A DNA stretch of 64,000 nt from Klebsiella ornithinolytica NBRC 105727 = ATCC 31898 (GCF_001598295.1 NZ_BCYR01000013.1:49893-113892), one strand, 5' to 3'. Shown: positions 7,751 to 20,260, counted from the stretch's first letter. Numbers and translations: made by a program. Notes: generated from the sequence alone by a model not told the origin.

Positions 7751-8332
7751 TTATAGTTCGCGCCTGGTGGCCTGCGCCATCATTCGCGGATAAAAATGCC
7801 AGAACTGCTGCTCGAGTTTATCGTAGTGCGTATCCAGATCCTGCCAGGAGTCGCGCAGGGCATCAAGGCGCGGACGACGGCTGGCCATGCCGTTGAGGAC
7901 GCGCTGAATAAAGTCCATATCTTCATAGCGTTCAAGCCAGCGCTCCGACCACAAATAGGCATTGAGATTCACGAAGCGCGGCGGCGAATCGGGTAATACC
8001 GGCGTGACCTGTGCCTGGGCATAGCGGACAAACTCGTTGAGCGGCATATCAGGTGAAATACGCGCCCAGTGATGCGACAGGAAGTGATCCCACATCACAT
8101 CCAGCGTAATGGGCGCCACGCGGCGGGTCTGCGGGCGAAACCAGTCGCGGGCTGCTTTGACTTCCGGCAGATTATCGGTCATGACATCGATGCGCCGGTG
8201 CATAAAAATACCGTCGACAATGTCGGCCGGGTAGTCCGCCTGGGGATTGCCGCGAACGAAATCTGCCAGAAGATTGCCGGGCAGGGAGCTGTCGGCGAGA
8301 TGGGCTAAGTGCAGGTGTGCAAGAAAATTCAT
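7751..8332 (-). CDS. acpH: Acyl carrier protein phosphodiesterase (ACP hydrolase)
   Basis: A 193-residue enzyme that removes the 4'-phosphopantetheine arm from holo-ACP. It begins [13 protein letters not shown] and contains [27 protein letters not shown] and [11 protein letters not shown], closely matching E. coli AcpH (YajB) in sequence and length, with the HD-like His/Asp residues present. ATG at 8332 is chosen over the in-frame TTG at 8350 because it restores the E. coli N-terminus. The six codons before it (MKDKRY if translated) are the end of an ERIC-like repeat, which also supplies the purine-rich ribosome-site sequence. It is divergent from queA as in E. coli. Confidence 0.93.
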   Translation of the reverse strand: MNFLAHLHLAHLADSSLPGNLLADFVRGNPQADYPADIVDGIFMHRRIDVMTDNLPEVKAARDWFRPQTRRVAPITLDVMWDHFLSHHWARISPDMPLNEFVRYAQAQVTPVLPDSPPRFVNLNAYLWSERWLERYEDMDFIQRVLNGMASRRPRLDALRDSWQDLDTHYDKLEQQFWHFYPRMMAQATRREL

Positions 8333-8493
8333 ATACCTTTTATCCTTCAAACTGCCTCTTTATTGGCTTCAGCTTCCCGGCTCATCTTTGAGCCTCGTCC
8401 TCTCGGACCGCCACTCCGCGGCGTTCAAATCTGTTCCTGACGAATTTGTCATTCAGCTGCCGCGTCGATGCATCTTGAATGGTTTTGTGTATA
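8332..8493. repeat. ERIC-like intergenic repeat abutting the acpH start
   Basis: The left end reads TATACCTTTTATCCTTCAAA, then CTGCCTC...TTGGCT; the right end reads GCATCTTGAATGGTTTTGTG then TATA. Both ends match the element at 20291-20415 in inverted orientation. The middle is diverged. It fills most of the acpH-queA gap. Confidence 0.65.
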
Positions 8494-8523
8494 GATTATG
8501 TTATTCGTCCAGAGGGGTAAAGG

Positions 8524-8552
8524 TTGCAGGGAGGACGCCCCGGCACTAGACT
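8524..8552 (+). promoter_or_regulatory. queA promoter
   Basis: TTGCAG (8524-8529) and TAGACT (8547-8552) with a 17-base spacer, 32 bases before the queA ATG. A GC-rich discriminator follows the -10 box, which would suit stringent control. Confidence 0.65.
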
Positions 8553-8584
8553 ACCCGCCTCTTTATTTAGTCTGAGCCACCGTC

Positions 8585-10836
<2,252 letters not shown>

Positions 10837-10858
10837 TTTTAATAATGAGGGAATTTGA

Positions 10859-11191
10859 ATGAGCTTTTTTATTTCTGATGCGGTAGCAGCAACCGGTGGC
10901 GCGGCGCAGGGTAGCCCGATGTCTCTGATTCTGATGCTGGTGGTGTTCGGTCTGATTTTCTACTTCATGATCCTGCGCCCACAGCAGAAGCGCACCAAAG
11001 AACATAAAAATCTGATGAACTCTATCGCCAAAGGCGATGAAGTGCTGACGAATGGCGGCCTGGTAGGTCGCGTCACGAAAGTGGCTGAAAGCGGATACAT
11101 TGCTATCGCGCTGAACGATACCACTGAAGTGGTTATCAAACGTGACTTCGTCGCTGCCGTTCTGCCGAAAGGCACCATGAAGGCACTGTAA
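10859..11191 (+). CDS. yajC: Sec translocon accessory subunit YajC
   Basis: A 110-residue inner-membrane protein with one transmembrane segment (about 20-38, [17 protein letters not shown]) followed by the conserved [15 protein letters not shown] and a small cytoplasmic domain ([14 protein letters not shown]). It associates with SecD and SecF in the holotranslocon. The gene precedes secD by 25 bases, the usual arrangement. Confidence 0.96.
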   Translation: MSFFISDAVAATGGAAQGSPMSLILMLVVFGLIFYFMILRPQQKRTKEHKNLMNSIAKGDEVLTNGGLVGRVTKVAESGYIAIALNDTTEVVIKRDFVAAVLPKGTMKAL

Positions 11192-11216
11192 TCCACTTTT
11201 CCCTAAGGGAACTGCC

Positions 11217-13064
11217 GTGTTAAACCGTTATCCTTTGTGGAAGTACATCATGCTGGTCGTCGTTATTATCGTCGGCCTGATGTATGCGCTCCCCAACCTG
11301 TATGGTGAGGATCCGGCCGTTCAAATCACTGGCGCGCGCGGTGTCGCCGCCAGTGAGCAAACGCTGATCCAGGTCCAGAAAACGTTACAAGAAGAAAAAA
11401 TTACCGCTAAGTCTGTGGCACTGGAAGAGGGCGCAATCCTTGCGCGCTTCGACACCACCGATGTCCAGTTGCGCGCACGTGAAGTGCTGGTGGACGTGTT
11501 AGGTGATAAATACGTCGTGGCGCTGAACTTAGCTCCGGCGACTCCTCGCTGGTTAGCGGCTATCCATGCCGAGCCGATGAAGCTGGGTCTTGACCTGCGC
11601 GGCGGCGTACACTTCCTGATGGAAGTGGATATGGACACCGCGCTGGGAAAACTGCAGGAACAAAATATCGACAGCCTGCGCAGCGAGCTGCGTGAAAAAG
11701 GCATCCCTTACTCCACCGTGCGTAAGGAAGACAATTATGGTCTGAGCATCGCTTTTCGCGATAGCGCCGCACGCGATCAGGCCATCTCCTGGCTGAGCCC
11801 GCGTCACCGCGATCTGGTTATCTCCACGCAGGGCGCTACTGGCCTGAAAGCGGTGATGACCGATGAGCGCCTGAAAGAAGCCCGCGAATACGCCGTGCAG
11901 CAGAACATCAACATTCTGCGTAACCGTGTTAACCAACTGGGTGTTGCCGAGCCGCTGGTACAGCGTCAGGGCGCCGACCGTATCGTGGTTGAACTGCCGG
12001 GTATTCAGGATACCGCTCGGGCGAAAGAAATTCTTGGCGCTACGGCGACGCTGGAATTCCGTCTGGTTAACAGCAACGTTGACAGCGCCGCAGCCGCTTC
12101 CGGCCGTGTCCCTGGCGACTCTGAAGTGAAAGATACCCGTGAAGGTCGGCCGGTTGTGCTGTACAAGCGCGTGATTCTGACCGGTGACCATATCACCGAC
12201 TCCACTTCCAGCATGGACGAGTTCAACCAGCCGCAGGTTAACATCTCGCTGGACAGCGCCGGCGGCAACATCATGTCTAACTTCACCAAGGACAACATCG
12301 GCAAACCGATGGCGACCCTGTTCGTGGAGTACAAAGACAGCGGTAAGAAAGATGCCAACGGTCGTGCCATTCTGGTGAAAGAGGAAGAGGTGATTAACAT
12401 CGCCAACATCCAGTCTCGCCTGGGTAACAGCTTCCGTATTACCGGTATCAGCAACCCAAATGAAGCGCGTCAGCTCTCTCTGCTGCTGCGTGCGGGTGCG
12501 CTGATTGCGCCGATTCAGATCGTTGAAGAACGTACCATCGGCCCGACTCTGGGTATGCAGAACATCAAGCAGGGTCTGGAAGCGTGTCTGGCCGGTCTGG
12601 TGGTGTCTATCCTGTTCATGATTTTCTTCTATAAGAAATTCGGTCTGATCGCGACCTCTGCGCTGGTGGCTAACCTGGTGCTGATCGTCGGTATCATGTC
12701 CCTGCTTCCTGGGGCCACGCTGAGTATGCCGGGGATTGCGGGTATCGTGTTAACCCTTGCGGTAGCGGTCGATGCTAACGTACTGATCAACGAACGTATT
12801 AAAGAAGAGTTGAGCAACGGACGTTCCGTTCAGCAGGCGATTGATGAAGGTTACCGGGGCGCATTCAGCTCGATCTTCGATGCGAACATTACGACGTTGA
12901 TCAAAGTTATCATCCTGTACGCGGTCGGTACCGGTGCAATTAAAGGGTTTGCGATTACTACCGGTATCGGTGTGGCAACCTCGATGTTTACCGCTATCGT
13001 CGGCACTCGTGCCATCGTGAACCTGCTGTACGGCGGCAAGCGCGTTAAAAAGCTGTCTATCTGA
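11217..13064 (+). CDS. secD: Protein translocase subunit SecD
   Basis: A 615-residue RND-type inner-membrane protein that, with SecF, uses proton motive force to pull secreted proteins through SecYEG. Six membrane segments: one at 7-25 and five from about 455 on. Between them is the large periplasmic P1 domain, beginning after [15 protein letters not shown] (near 124). [18 protein letters not shown] (near 515) is the conserved RND motif with the proton-relay Asp. The start is GTG at 11217 behind AAGGGAAC, giving the [11 protein letters not shown]-terminus of E. coli SecD. Confidence 0.97.
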   Translation: MLNRYPLWKYIMLVVVIIVGLMYALPNLYGEDPAVQITGARGVAASEQTLIQVQKTLQEEKITAKSVALEEGAILARFDTTDVQLRAREVLVDVLGDKYVVALNLAPATPRWLAAIHAEPMKLGLDLRGGVHFLMEVDMDTALGKLQEQNIDSLRSELREKGIPYSTVRKEDNYGLSIAFRDSAARDQAISWLSPRHRDLVISTQGATGLKAVMTDERLKEAREYAVQQNINILRNRVNQLGVAEPLVQRQGADRIVVELPGIQDTARAKEILGATATLEFRLVNSNVDSAAAASGRVPGDSEVKDTREGRPVVLYKRVILTGDHITDSTSSMDEFNQPQVNISLDSAGGNIMSNFTKDNIGKPMATLFVEYKDSGKKDANGRAILVKEEEVINIANIQSRLGNSFRITGISNPNEARQLSLLLRAGALIAPIQIVEERTIGPTLGMQNIKQGLEACLAGLVVSILFMIFFYKKFGLIATSALVANLVLIVGIMSLLPGATLSMPGIAGIVLTLAVAVDANVLINERIKEELSNGRSVQQAIDEGYRGAFSSIFDANITTLIKVIILYAVGTGAIKGFAITTGIGVATSMFTAIVGTRAIVNLLYGGKRVKKLSI

Positions 13065-13074
13065 GGAGTGCGTT

Positions 13075-14046
13075 GTGGCACAGGAATATACTGTTGAACA
13101 ATTGAACCACGGCCGTAAAGTCTATGACTTTATGCGCTGGGACTACTGGGCTTTCGGCATTTCAGGTTTTCTGCTGATTGCCGCCATTGTGGTGATGGGC
13201 GTGCGCGGTTTTAACTGGGGGCTGGATTTCACCGGCGGTACGGTGATCGAAATTACCCTCGAAAAACCGGCCGAACTGGACCAGATGCGCCAGGCGCTGC
13301 AGAAGGCGGGCTTTGAAGAGCCGCAGGTGCAGAACTTCGGCAGCAGCCGCGACATTATGGTACGTATGCCGCCGGTACATGATGCCAACATCAGTCAGGA
13401 GCTGGGCAGCAAGGTCGTTAACGTGATTAACGAATCGACCAGCCAGTCCGCGACGGTTAAGCGAATCGAGTTCGTGGGGCCGAGCGTCGGGGCTGACCTG
13501 GCGCAAAGCGGCGCGCTGGCGCTGCTGGCGGCATTAATCTGTATCCTGGTGTACGTTGGTTTCCGTTTCGAGTGGCGTCTTGCCGCCGGGGTCGTTATCG
13601 CTCTGGCGCACGACGTGGTCATTACGATGGGCATCCTCTCGCTGTTCCATATCGAGATTGACCTGACTATCGTCGCCTCGCTGATGTCGGTTATCGGCTA
13701 CTCGCTGAACGACAGCATCGTGGTATCTGACCGTATCCGTGAAAACTTCCGTAAGATCCGCCGCGGTACGCCGTATGAGATCTTCAACGTGTCGTTGACC
13801 CAGACGCTGCATCGTACCTTGATCACCTCCGGAACCACGTTGGTGGTGATCCTGATGCTGTATCTCTTTGGTGGCCCGGTTCTGGAAGGCTTCTCGCTGA
13901 CCATGCTGATCGGTGTCTCCATCGGTACGGCCTCGTCTATCTACGTGGCGTCCGCACTGGCGCTGAAGCTGGGCATGAAGCGTGAGCATATGCTGCAGCA
14001 GAAGGTAGAAAAAGAAGGGGCGGATCAGCCGTCAATTCTGCCGTAA
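13075..14046 (+). CDS. secF: Protein translocase subunit SecF
   Basis: A 323-residue partner of SecD with six membrane segments. [12 protein letters not shown] (near 43) marks the D1 motif, and [19 protein letters not shown] (near 207) the conserved proton-relay region. The start is GTG behind GAGGAG, ten bases after the secD stop, so the pair is translationally linked. A strong terminator follows (14069-14097), ending the queA-to-secF transcript. Confidence 0.97.
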   Translation: MAQEYTVEQLNHGRKVYDFMRWDYWAFGISGFLLIAAIVVMGVRGFNWGLDFTGGTVIEITLEKPAELDQMRQALQKAGFEEPQVQNFGSSRDIMVRMPPVHDANISQELGSKVVNVINESTSQSATVKRIEFVGPSVGADLAQSGALALLAALICILVYVGFRFEWRLAAGVVIALAHDVVITMGILSLFHIEIDLTIVASLMSVIGYSLNDSIVVSDRIRENFRKIRRGTPYEIFNVSLTQTLHRTLITSGTTLVVILMLYLFGGPVLEGFSLTMLIGVSIGTASSIYVASALALKLGMKREHMLQQKVEKEGADQPSILP

Positions 14047-14068
14047 ATCCGGCGCGTTCAGATAAAGC

Positions 14069-14097
14069 AATCCCGGTCGCAAGGCCGGGATTTTTTT
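14069..14097 (+). terminator. Rho-independent terminator of the queA-secF operon
   Basis: AATCCCGG and CCGGGATT arms around an eight-base loop, followed by a run of seven T. Confidence 0.9.
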
Positions 14098-14159
14098 ATT
14101 ACAGCCCGGCCAAATTTCGCTACTCTCCACTCATTAGCTTAATGAGATGGAGATCCCCC

Positions 14160-15551
14160 ATGTCCGCCATAGTCCTTTCTGCCGTCGCCGAACCCACCGT
14201 CTGGCACGATGTGCCTTCCGTTACGCTCAGCGATCAAACGCTACGCCAGCGTAAAGCCAGGGTACTTGCGCAAATGCGCCGGCATGACTACGACACGCTG
14301 ATCGTGTATGCCGATAAAGAGCACGGCGGAAACTTCGAATATCTCACCGGCTTTATCCCTCGTTTTGAAGAAGCATTGCTGGTACTGCATCGCGAAGGGG
14401 AGGCGGTGCTGGTGCTGGGCAATGAAAACCTCAAGCTGGCGGCCTTTGCCCGGCTGGAAAACCGGGTGATCCATGCGCCGTGGTTCTCGTTGCCGAATCA
14501 ACCCATGAGCAATGAAAAGAGTCTGCCTCAGCTGCTGCAGGATGCCGGTATTAGCAGCGGGAAAACGCTGGGCCTGGTAGGCTGGAAGCTATTCACCGGC
14601 AGCGCTGACGACCGTTCACAGATGTTCGATCTGCCTGCTTTTATCGTTGACGCCATTCGGCAGGCTGCAGGGCCGCAGGCGGTTGTGGTCAATGCCACGG
14701 CAATATTTATCGCGCCAGATGGCGGAGTGAGAACGGTAAATTCAGCCAATGAGCTGGCGCATTATGAATATGGCGCCAACCTGGCGTCGACGGCGATCCT
14801 CACGGCTTTGAATGCCATCGAGCCGGGGAAAACGGAAAAACAGATCGGCGCGCTGCTGGCAGCAGAAGGCCAGCCCAACAGCGTGGTGATGATTGCCGCT
14901 ACCGGCGATCGTTTCGCCGATGCCCGTCTCTATCCTGGCGATAAGGTTATCCGTCGCGGCGATAAGTTTTCGCTCACTACCGGGTTTAAAGGCGGCTTAA
15001 GCAGCCGGGCAGCCTATGTAGTCGGCGATGAAACGGAGCTGGCGCCGGAGGTGGCGGACTACCTCGATGTGGTGGCGAAGCCCTATTTCCGGGCGGTAGT
15101 CAGCTGGCTGGAGAACCTGCGTATCGGTATGCGCGGCGGTGAGATGTATGATCTTATCGAGCGGGTGTTACCGAAAGCAGAGTATCACTGGCATTTGAAC
15201 CCCGGCCATCTGGTCGCCGACGAAGAGTGGCTGTGTTCTCCTGTAGGGCCGGACTCTCAGGCCAGTATCCGCAGCGGCATGCTGCTGCAAATCGATATTA
15301 TCCCCTCACGGGCAGGCTATGCCGGGGCCAGTATTGAAGATACCGTAGCGGTTGCGGATGAGGCGTTACGTGAGGAGCTGGCGGAGAACTGGCCGGCTCT
15401 CTGGCAGCGCATCGTTACCCGGCGGGCCTATATTCGCCAGCAGCTGGGGATTGTCCTGCCGGAGGAGGTCCTGCCGCTATCGAATACCGTTGGCTATTTA
15501 CGTCCCTGGCTGCTTGATCAGCGGCGGGCCCTGGTTTGTACGGCGAGTTAA
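14160..15551 (+). CDS. M24-type (creatinase/aminopeptidase P fold) protein with degenerate metal site
   Basis: A 463-residue protein with an N-terminal creatinase-like domain (LRQRKARVLAQMRRHDYDTLIVYAD) and a C-terminal pita-bread domain. In active M24 peptidases the metal is held by Asp, Asp, His, Glu, Glu. Here the stretch aligned by eye to the two Asp ligands reads RRGDKFSLTTGFKGGLSSRA, with no Asp at the expected places. A His-containing HLNPGHLV and an IEDTVAV segment remain. It may be a non-metal hydrolase (creatinase-like) or a binding protein. ATG 14160 is preferred to ATG 14142 because GGAGA precedes it. It lies in a small accessory patch between secF and tsx; function unknown. Confidence 0.65.
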   Translation: MSAIVLSAVAEPTVWHDVPSVTLSDQTLRQRKARVLAQMRRHDYDTLIVYADKEHGGNFEYLTGFIPRFEEALLVLHREGEAVLVLGNENLKLAAFARLENRVIHAPWFSLPNQPMSNEKSLPQLLQDAGISSGKTLGLVGWKLFTGSADDRSQMFDLPAFIVDAIRQAAGPQAVVVNATAIFIAPDGGVRTVNSANELAHYEYGANLASTAILTALNAIEPGKTEKQIGALLAAEGQPNSVVMIAATGDRFADARLYPGDKVIRRGDKFSLTTGFKGGLSSRAAYVVGDETELAPEVADYLDVVAKPYFRAVVSWLENLRIGMRGGEMYDLIERVLPKAEYHWHLNPGHLVADEEWLCSPVGPDSQASIRSGMLLQIDIIPSRAGYAGASIEDTVAVADEALREELAENWPALWQRIVTRRAYIRQQLGIVLPEEVLPLSNTVGYLRPWLLDQRRALVCTAS

Positions 15552-15590
15552 CCGCCGACGGCAAACTGCGCGACGGCAGGGACGTCGATC

Positions 15591-15616
15591 GCTCCTGACA
15601 GTACGCTGTCAGGAGC
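15591..15616 (+). terminator. Perfect 11-bp stem-loop after the M24-type gene
   Basis: GCTCCTGACAG and its exact complement surround a TACG tetraloop. There is no T-run, so it may be a 3' stabiliser rather than a full terminator. Confidence 0.5.
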
Positions 15617-15662
15617 CCTGCCATACACTCCTCCTGAACCCAAACAATGGACAGGAGGATGT

Positions 15663-16040
15663 ATGAACAACGTAATTAACTGGTTTGAAATTCCGGTCGC
15701 TGACATGGATCGTGCCGTGGCGTTTTACGAGCCGGTGCTGCAGGTGACGCTGCGTCGGGAAAATATGGATTGTGCCGAAATGGCCGTTTTTCCGTATCAG
15801 GATCCGGCCCCCGGCGGCGCGCTGGCGAAGTTTGACGGGGTTAAACCTGCCGATCAGGGATGTATTATCTATCTTCATACTGACAATCTGGCCGCCACGC
15901 TCGACCGCGTGAATTCCGCTGGCGGGAGCTGCGTCTTTGGCCCGCTTGAGCTGTCGAACGATATTGGTACCATCGCGATGTTTATGGATAGCGAAGGTAA
16001 CCGGATTGGCCTCCATCAACCTAAACACCTGTCCCATTAA
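15663..16040 (+). CDS. VOC-family (glyoxalase/bleomycin-resistance fold) protein
   Basis: A 125-residue single VOC domain: WFEIPVADMDRAVAFYEPVL at the start, DQGCIIYLHTDNLAATLDRV in the middle, and IATFMDSEGNRIGLH-type ending (here IAMFMDSEGNRIGLHQPKH) with the Glu and His positions expected for metal binding. The family includes glyoxalases, dioxygenases and resistance proteins; the substrate cannot be assigned. AGGAGG lies four bases before the ATG. It is followed 47 bases later by a WYL regulator in the same direction, possibly cotranscribed. Confidence 0.85.
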   Translation: MNNVINWFEIPVADMDRAVAFYEPVLQVTLRRENMDCAEMAVFPYQDPAPGGALAKFDGVKPADQGCIIYLHTDNLAATLDRVNSAGGSCVFGPLELSNDIGTIAMFMDSEGNRIGLHQPKHLSH

Positions 16041-16087
16041 TGCGTTTGACGCCTGCGGGACGGGCCTGACCATGAGATAAGCTAAAA

Positions 16088-16783
16088 ATGAGCCGACGCG
16101 CCGACCGCCTTTTTCAAATCGTGCAGATCCTGCGGGGGAGAAGATTAACCACCGCCGGACTGCTGGCGGAGCGGCTCGGCGTATCGGAGCGCACCATCTA
16201 CCGGGATATCCGCGACCTGTCGCTCTCCGGCGTGCCGGTGGAGGGGGAGGCCGGAAGCGGATATCGCCTGCTGGCAGGCTACAGCTTACCGCCTCTGATG
16301 CTGACGACCCAGGAGTCGGAAGCGCTGGTGGCCGCGATTCGGCTGCTGCAAACCTGGGGGGGCGAATCGCTGTCCCAGGCGCTGGAGTCGGCTCGGGAAA
16401 AGATGCTCGCGATTTTACCTGAGGAGAGTCGGCGTAAGGCCGAACAATCGCGGCTATTTGCGCCGGATTTTGGCGCCCAGGGCTACAGTAAGGCACAGTT
16501 TGATCTGGTGCATCGGGCGGTTTCCGGTCAGCGGGTGCTGGCGCTGCACTACCGCGACGAAGCGGGAAAGGTGTCGCAGCGCGAAGTGCTGCCGCTGGGG
16601 CTCTTTTTCTGGGGCGAACGCTGGCTGCTGGTGAGCTGGTGCGAGCTCCGCGACGATTACCGCTGCTTTCGTCTCGATCGCTGCCTGGACGTGGCTGCTA
16701 CCGGGCGCCTTTTCAGCGAGCGGGCCGATCGTTCATTGAGTGATTTTCTGCGTAAGGTGAGGTGCGAGGAGCGTGAGCCATAA
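16088..16783 (+). CDS. YafY-type HTH-WYL transcriptional regulator
   Basis: A 231-residue regulator. The N-terminal winged helix (RADRLFQIVQIL ... LAERLGVSERTIYRDIRDL, helix-turn-helix near 20-45) matches the HTH_11 type. The C-terminal half (about 130-215) is a WYL domain with REVLPLGLFFWGERWLLVSWC and RCFRLDR; such domains sense ligands or nucleic acids. Its placement after the VOC gene suggests it may control that gene, but no operator was identified. Confidence 0.85.
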   Translation: MSRRADRLFQIVQILRGRRLTTAGLLAERLGVSERTIYRDIRDLSLSGVPVEGEAGSGYRLLAGYSLPPLMLTTQESEALVAAIRLLQTWGGESLSQALESAREKMLAILPEESRRKAEQSRLFAPDFGAQGYSKAQFDLVHRAVSGQRVLALHYRDEAGKVSQREVLPLGLFFWGERWLLVSWCELRDDYRCFRLDRCLDVAATGRLFSERADRSLSDFLRKVRCEEREP

Positions 16784-16800
16784 TGCGCGTCAATCGATAT

Positions 16801-16820
16801 CCCCGGCGCAGAGGCCGGGG
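16801..16820. terminator. Stem-loop between converging regulator gene and tsx
   Basis: CCCCGGC and GCCGGGG arms around a six-base loop, between the two stops. No strong T-run is present. Confidence 0.5.
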
Positions 16821-16834
16821 ACCATCAGGCAGGA

Positions 16835-17719
16835 TTAGAAGTTGTAACCCACCACGAAGTAACCACCCCAGCCGGTAGAGCGTACGTTGAAGTCGCCATC
16901 GCCGAAGTTGAGCTTCGCATCATCGGCCCACTGACCGCCGTTATGCCAGTAACGGGCCACAACGGAGTAGTGCCAGTGCGCGTAGTTCAGCGCCAGGATG
17001 TGGCTGGAGGCGATGGAGTTGCTGGTGCGCGCGTGCTTGCCGTTCATGTCATAGAAGTTGTCATCGCCCAGATCGGAACCCCAGTCAAAGTTGGTGAAGC
17101 CGATGTAGCTCAGCGAGCCGCCCCACAGGTCGGTCAGCGGGACAAAGTATTTCACTTTGAAACGGTAGCCGTCCCATTCGTTTTCGTTGGATGCGCCATA
17201 GTTCTGCCACTGATATTTCGCATAGACGTTCAGAGACAGGCTCATCGGCAGACCGGTATCGATATCGGTACCCAGACCCATATACCAGGTGCTCTGCTCC
17301 TGAGAATCGTTACGACCCATATCGTAGATATAGTTGTTCGCGAAATACCACTCTTTGAACGGGCCGAAGCTGAGATCGGTGTTGGTCAGCTTATCGATAG
17401 AGAAACGCGGTTCGATTTCCATAAACAGCGGAGAACCGTTGTTCCAGATACCTTTTGCCGTGCTGTTGCCGCCAAAGAACACCGGCGCATCGATATAGCC
17501 ATAGAAATCAAACCAGTCTTTTTTAGCAAACGCTTCGTATTCCAGATAGGTATCGTTACGGATTTGCGGTCCAAAACGGGTGTGGTAGCTACCCACCACG
17601 TTTACACTCTGGTGCCACCAATCAGACAGGTACTGCGGTTTTTCGTTTTCTGCCGCGCCAGCAGTGAACGATGTGGACAGCGCCAGTACGGCGCCTGCTG
17701 CCAGTAATGTTTTTTTCAT
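16835..17719 (-). CDS. tsx: Nucleoside-specific outer-membrane channel Tsx
   Basis: A 294-residue outer-membrane beta-barrel that passes nucleosides and deoxynucleosides; in E. coli it is also a receptor for colicin K and phage T6. The signal peptide is residues 1-22 ([15 protein letters not shown]...TAGA) with mature [13 protein letters not shown]. The chain ends in VVGYNF, a C-terminal aromatic BAM signal. Length equals E. coli Tsx; differences cluster in likely surface loops (for example [16 protein letters not shown] near 220). Upstream are a TATAAT box and a PurR/CytR-like palindrome, fitting control by nucleoside and purine regulators. Confidence 0.97.
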   Translation of the reverse strand: MKKTLLAAGAVLALSTSFTAGAAENEKPQYLSDWWHQSVNVVGSYHTRFGPQIRNDTYLEYEAFAKKDWFDFYGYIDAPVFFGGNSTAKGIWNNGSPLFMEIEPRFSIDKLTNTDLSFGPFKEWYFANNYIYDMGRNDSQEQSTWYMGLGTDIDTGLPMSLSLNVYAKYQWQNYGASNENEWDGYRFKVKYFVPLTDLWGGSLSYIGFTNFDWGSDLGDDNFYDMNGKHARTSNSIASSHILALNYAHWHYSVVARYWHNGGQWADDAKLNFGDGDFNVRSTGWGGYFVVGYNF

Positions 17720-17805
17720 AATGATGCCACTGTTTAAATTAAGCCAAAAGGCGTTAAGAACGTTGCCGAAGCGTTTCTAAATATTTCGTCTTTCTGTGGG
17801 GGTCT

Positions 17806-17811
17806 ATTATA
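17806..17811 (-). promoter_or_regulatory. tsx -10 box
   Basis: Perfect TATAAT on the minus strand, 87 bases upstream of the tsx start. No good -35 hexamer lies 17 bases upstream, as expected for an activator-dependent promoter. Confidence 0.5.
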
Positions 17812-17859
17812 GAAATCATTGCTCACAAAAATACGTGTTGTTTCACATAACGTAAACAT

Positions 17860-17875
17860 ACGTAATCGATTGCGT
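17860..17875. promoter_or_regulatory. LacI-family (PurR/CytR-type) operator-like palindrome upstream of tsx
   Basis: ACGTAATCGATTGCGT and its complement match the PurR consensus at 13 of 16 positions and are nearly self-complementary about CG. It lies about 50 bases upstream of the -10 box. Nucleoside-uptake control by PurR or CytR is plausible. Confidence 0.5.
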
Positions 17876-18012
17876 TCACGATTCTATGCATTTCCTGACA
17901 GAATGCCACTGAAATTCATCCATACAGTCAATTTTTACTGAACTGTTTAGAAAAATTGTAAATGGATTTCTGGACGGGTGGCCCGGGTGTCGGCGACACC
18001 CGGTGAAGGGGA

Positions 18013-18561
18013 TTATTGTGCGGTGGCGGGCTGGATATCGTGAATGCGCAGGAAGCCGAGCTGCTCCGGCGTGATGCCGTTCAGACGTAGCGGAATATCA
18101 ACGTCGCTCGGCGCCAGGATGCTGGCGGGGGCGCTAATCAACCGATCGTGCACGTTAACTTCCTGATAATTCTGCGTGGTGCCGCTGATTTGCCCCCAGG
18201 CAACGGTGGCGCTAAACGCCGGTAGCGGGTCGTTTGATTCCCCCTGAATACGCAGCGTCAGGCGGGTACCGTCGGCGTCGGCGGCAATATCACGCAGCGA
18301 CATACGCAATGTGCCGATTTGGCTTTCGAGGCGCGCCGGAGTCCTGGCGCCGGGCAAAAGATAAACGCCGCTGGTGGATTTCGCATTCAGAGCGTTTTGC
18401 TGGCTAATTTTCACCGTCTGCTGATTAAGCTGAGTCATCTCTTTGCTCAAGGTGCTTACGCTTTCATGCATTTGACGGACTTCGCTTTGCTGCGCGCAGG
18501 CGCTGAGTGTGAACAGCGTGGTCAGCATCGCCAGCTTCAAATAACGTCTTGTCATGGTCAT
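18013..18561 (-). CDS. yajI: YajI-type lipoprotein (DUF3251)
   Basis: About 182 residues from the chosen start. The signal peptide MTMTRRYLKLAMLTTLFTL ends in the lipobox LSAC, so the Cys is lipidated. A heptad-rich helix follows (QMHESVSTLSKEMTQLNQQT), then a beta-rich DUF3251 domain. The function is unknown. Position between tsx and nrdR matches yajI in E. coli. The longer open frame to 18615 is rejected because it would put an Arg-rich stretch before the signal peptide; GGA lies upstream of the ATG at 18561. Confidence 0.85.
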   Translation of the reverse strand: MTMTRRYLKLAMLTTLFTLSACAQQSEVRQMHESVSTLSKEMTQLNQQTVKISQQNALNAKSTSGVYLLPGARTPARLESQIGTLRMSLRDIAADADGTRLTLRIQGESNDPLPAFSATVAWGQISGTTQNYQEVNVHDRLISAPASILAPSDVDIPLRLNGITPEQLGFLRIHDIQPATAQ

Positions 18562-18642
18562 GGATTCCGTTTTCAGGGGATACTTTATGGTAGATCGTCT
18601 CCGTCCACGAGCCATAGATCCTTTGTCTCAAAAGCTCTTTCT

Positions 18643-19153
<511 letters not shown>

Positions 19154-19156
19154 GCC

Positions 19157-20260
19157 ATGCATGATGAAATGTACATGGCGCGAGCGCTTAAGCTGGCGCA
19201 GCGCGGGCGCTTTACGACCCATCCCAATCCGAATGTCGGCTGTGTGATCGTCAAGGACGGCGAGATTGTCGGCGAAGGTTTTCACTATCGTGCCGGCGAG
19301 CCGCATGCGGAAGTTCATGCGCTGCGCATGGCCGGCGAAAAAGCCCGGGGCGCCACTGCCTATGTGACGCTGGAACCCTGCAGTCATCACGGCCGAACGC
19401 CGCCGTGCTGCGACGCGCTGATTGCCGCGGGCGTTACCCGCGTCGTGGCCGCCATGCAGGACCCTAACCCGCAGGTGGCCGGGCGCGGCCTGTATCGCCT
19501 GCAGCAGGAAGGAATTGATGTCAGCCACGGTCTGATGATGGGCGAAGCCGAAGCGCTGAACAAAGGCTTTCTTAAGCGGATGCGCACCGGTTTCCCTTAC
19601 ATACAGCTAAAAATGGGCGCTTCGCTGGATGGTCGCACCGCGATGGCCAGCGGCGAAAGTCAGTGGATTACCTCGCCGCAGGCGCGACGCGACGTGCAGC
19701 GCCTGCGTGCGCAAAGCCATGCGATCCTGACCAGCAGCGCGACCGTCCTGGCAGACGATCCGGCATTAACCGTACGCTGGGAAGAGCTCGATGCCGATAT
19801 TCGCGCCCGCTACCCGCAGGAAAATCTGCGTCAGCCGCTGCGTATTGTGATCGATAGCCATAATCGCGTTACTCCTGAGCACCGCATCGTGCAGCAGGCG
19901 GGAGAGACGCTGTTTGCCCGCACTCAGGCCGATGACCGCAGCTGGCCGGAAAGCGTGCGAACGCTGATGGTGCCGGAACATAACGGCCATCTCGATCTGG
20001 TGTTACTGATGATGCAGCTTGGCAAACAGCAGGTTAACAGCATTTGGGTGGAAGCGGGCCCGACGCTCGCCGGCGCGCTGTTGCAGGCCGGACTGGTGGA
20101 CGAGCTTATCGTCTATATTGCGCCTAAACTGTTAGGCAGCGACGCACGCGGGCTATGCGTGCTGCCGGGGCTTGAGAAACTGGTCGATGCCCCCCATTTC
20201 AAATTCAACGAGATACGCCAGGTAGGCCCCGATCTTTGCCTGCATTTAGTGGGCGCATGA
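19157..20260 (+). CDS. ribD: Riboflavin biosynthesis deaminase/reductase RibD
   Basis: A 367-residue bifunctional enzyme for the second and third steps from GTP to riboflavin. The N-terminal deaminase carries zinc motif HAEVHAL (near 50) and PCSHHGRTPPC (near 75-85). The C-terminal NADPH reductase (about 146-367) begins at YIQLKMGASLDGRTAM. Length matches E. coli. It overlaps nothing; ribE is 212 bases downstream because an ERIC-like repeat lies between. Confidence 0.97.
   Translation: MHDEMYMARALKLAQRGRFTTHPNPNVGCVIVKDGEIVGEGFHYRAGEPHAEVHALRMAGEKARGATAYVTLEPCSHHGRTPPCCDALIAAGVTRVVAAMQDPNPQVAGRGLYRLQQEGIDVSHGLMMGEAEALNKGFLKRMRTGFPYIQLKMGASLDGRTAMASGESQWITSPQARRDVQRLRAQSHAILTSSATVLADDPALTVRWEELDADIRARYPQENLRQPLRIVIDSHNRVTPEHRIVQQAGETLFARTQADDRSWPESVRTLMVPEHNGHLDLVLLMMQLGKQQVNSIWVEAGPTLAGALLQAGLVDELIVYIAPKLLGSDARGLCVLPGLEKLVDAPHFKFNEIRQVGPDLCLHLVGA

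Noticed and set aside
8247..8549. 100-codon open frame across acpH start and the ERIC-like repeat
   Set aside because: Runs antisense to acpH and through repeat DNA, with no start signal.
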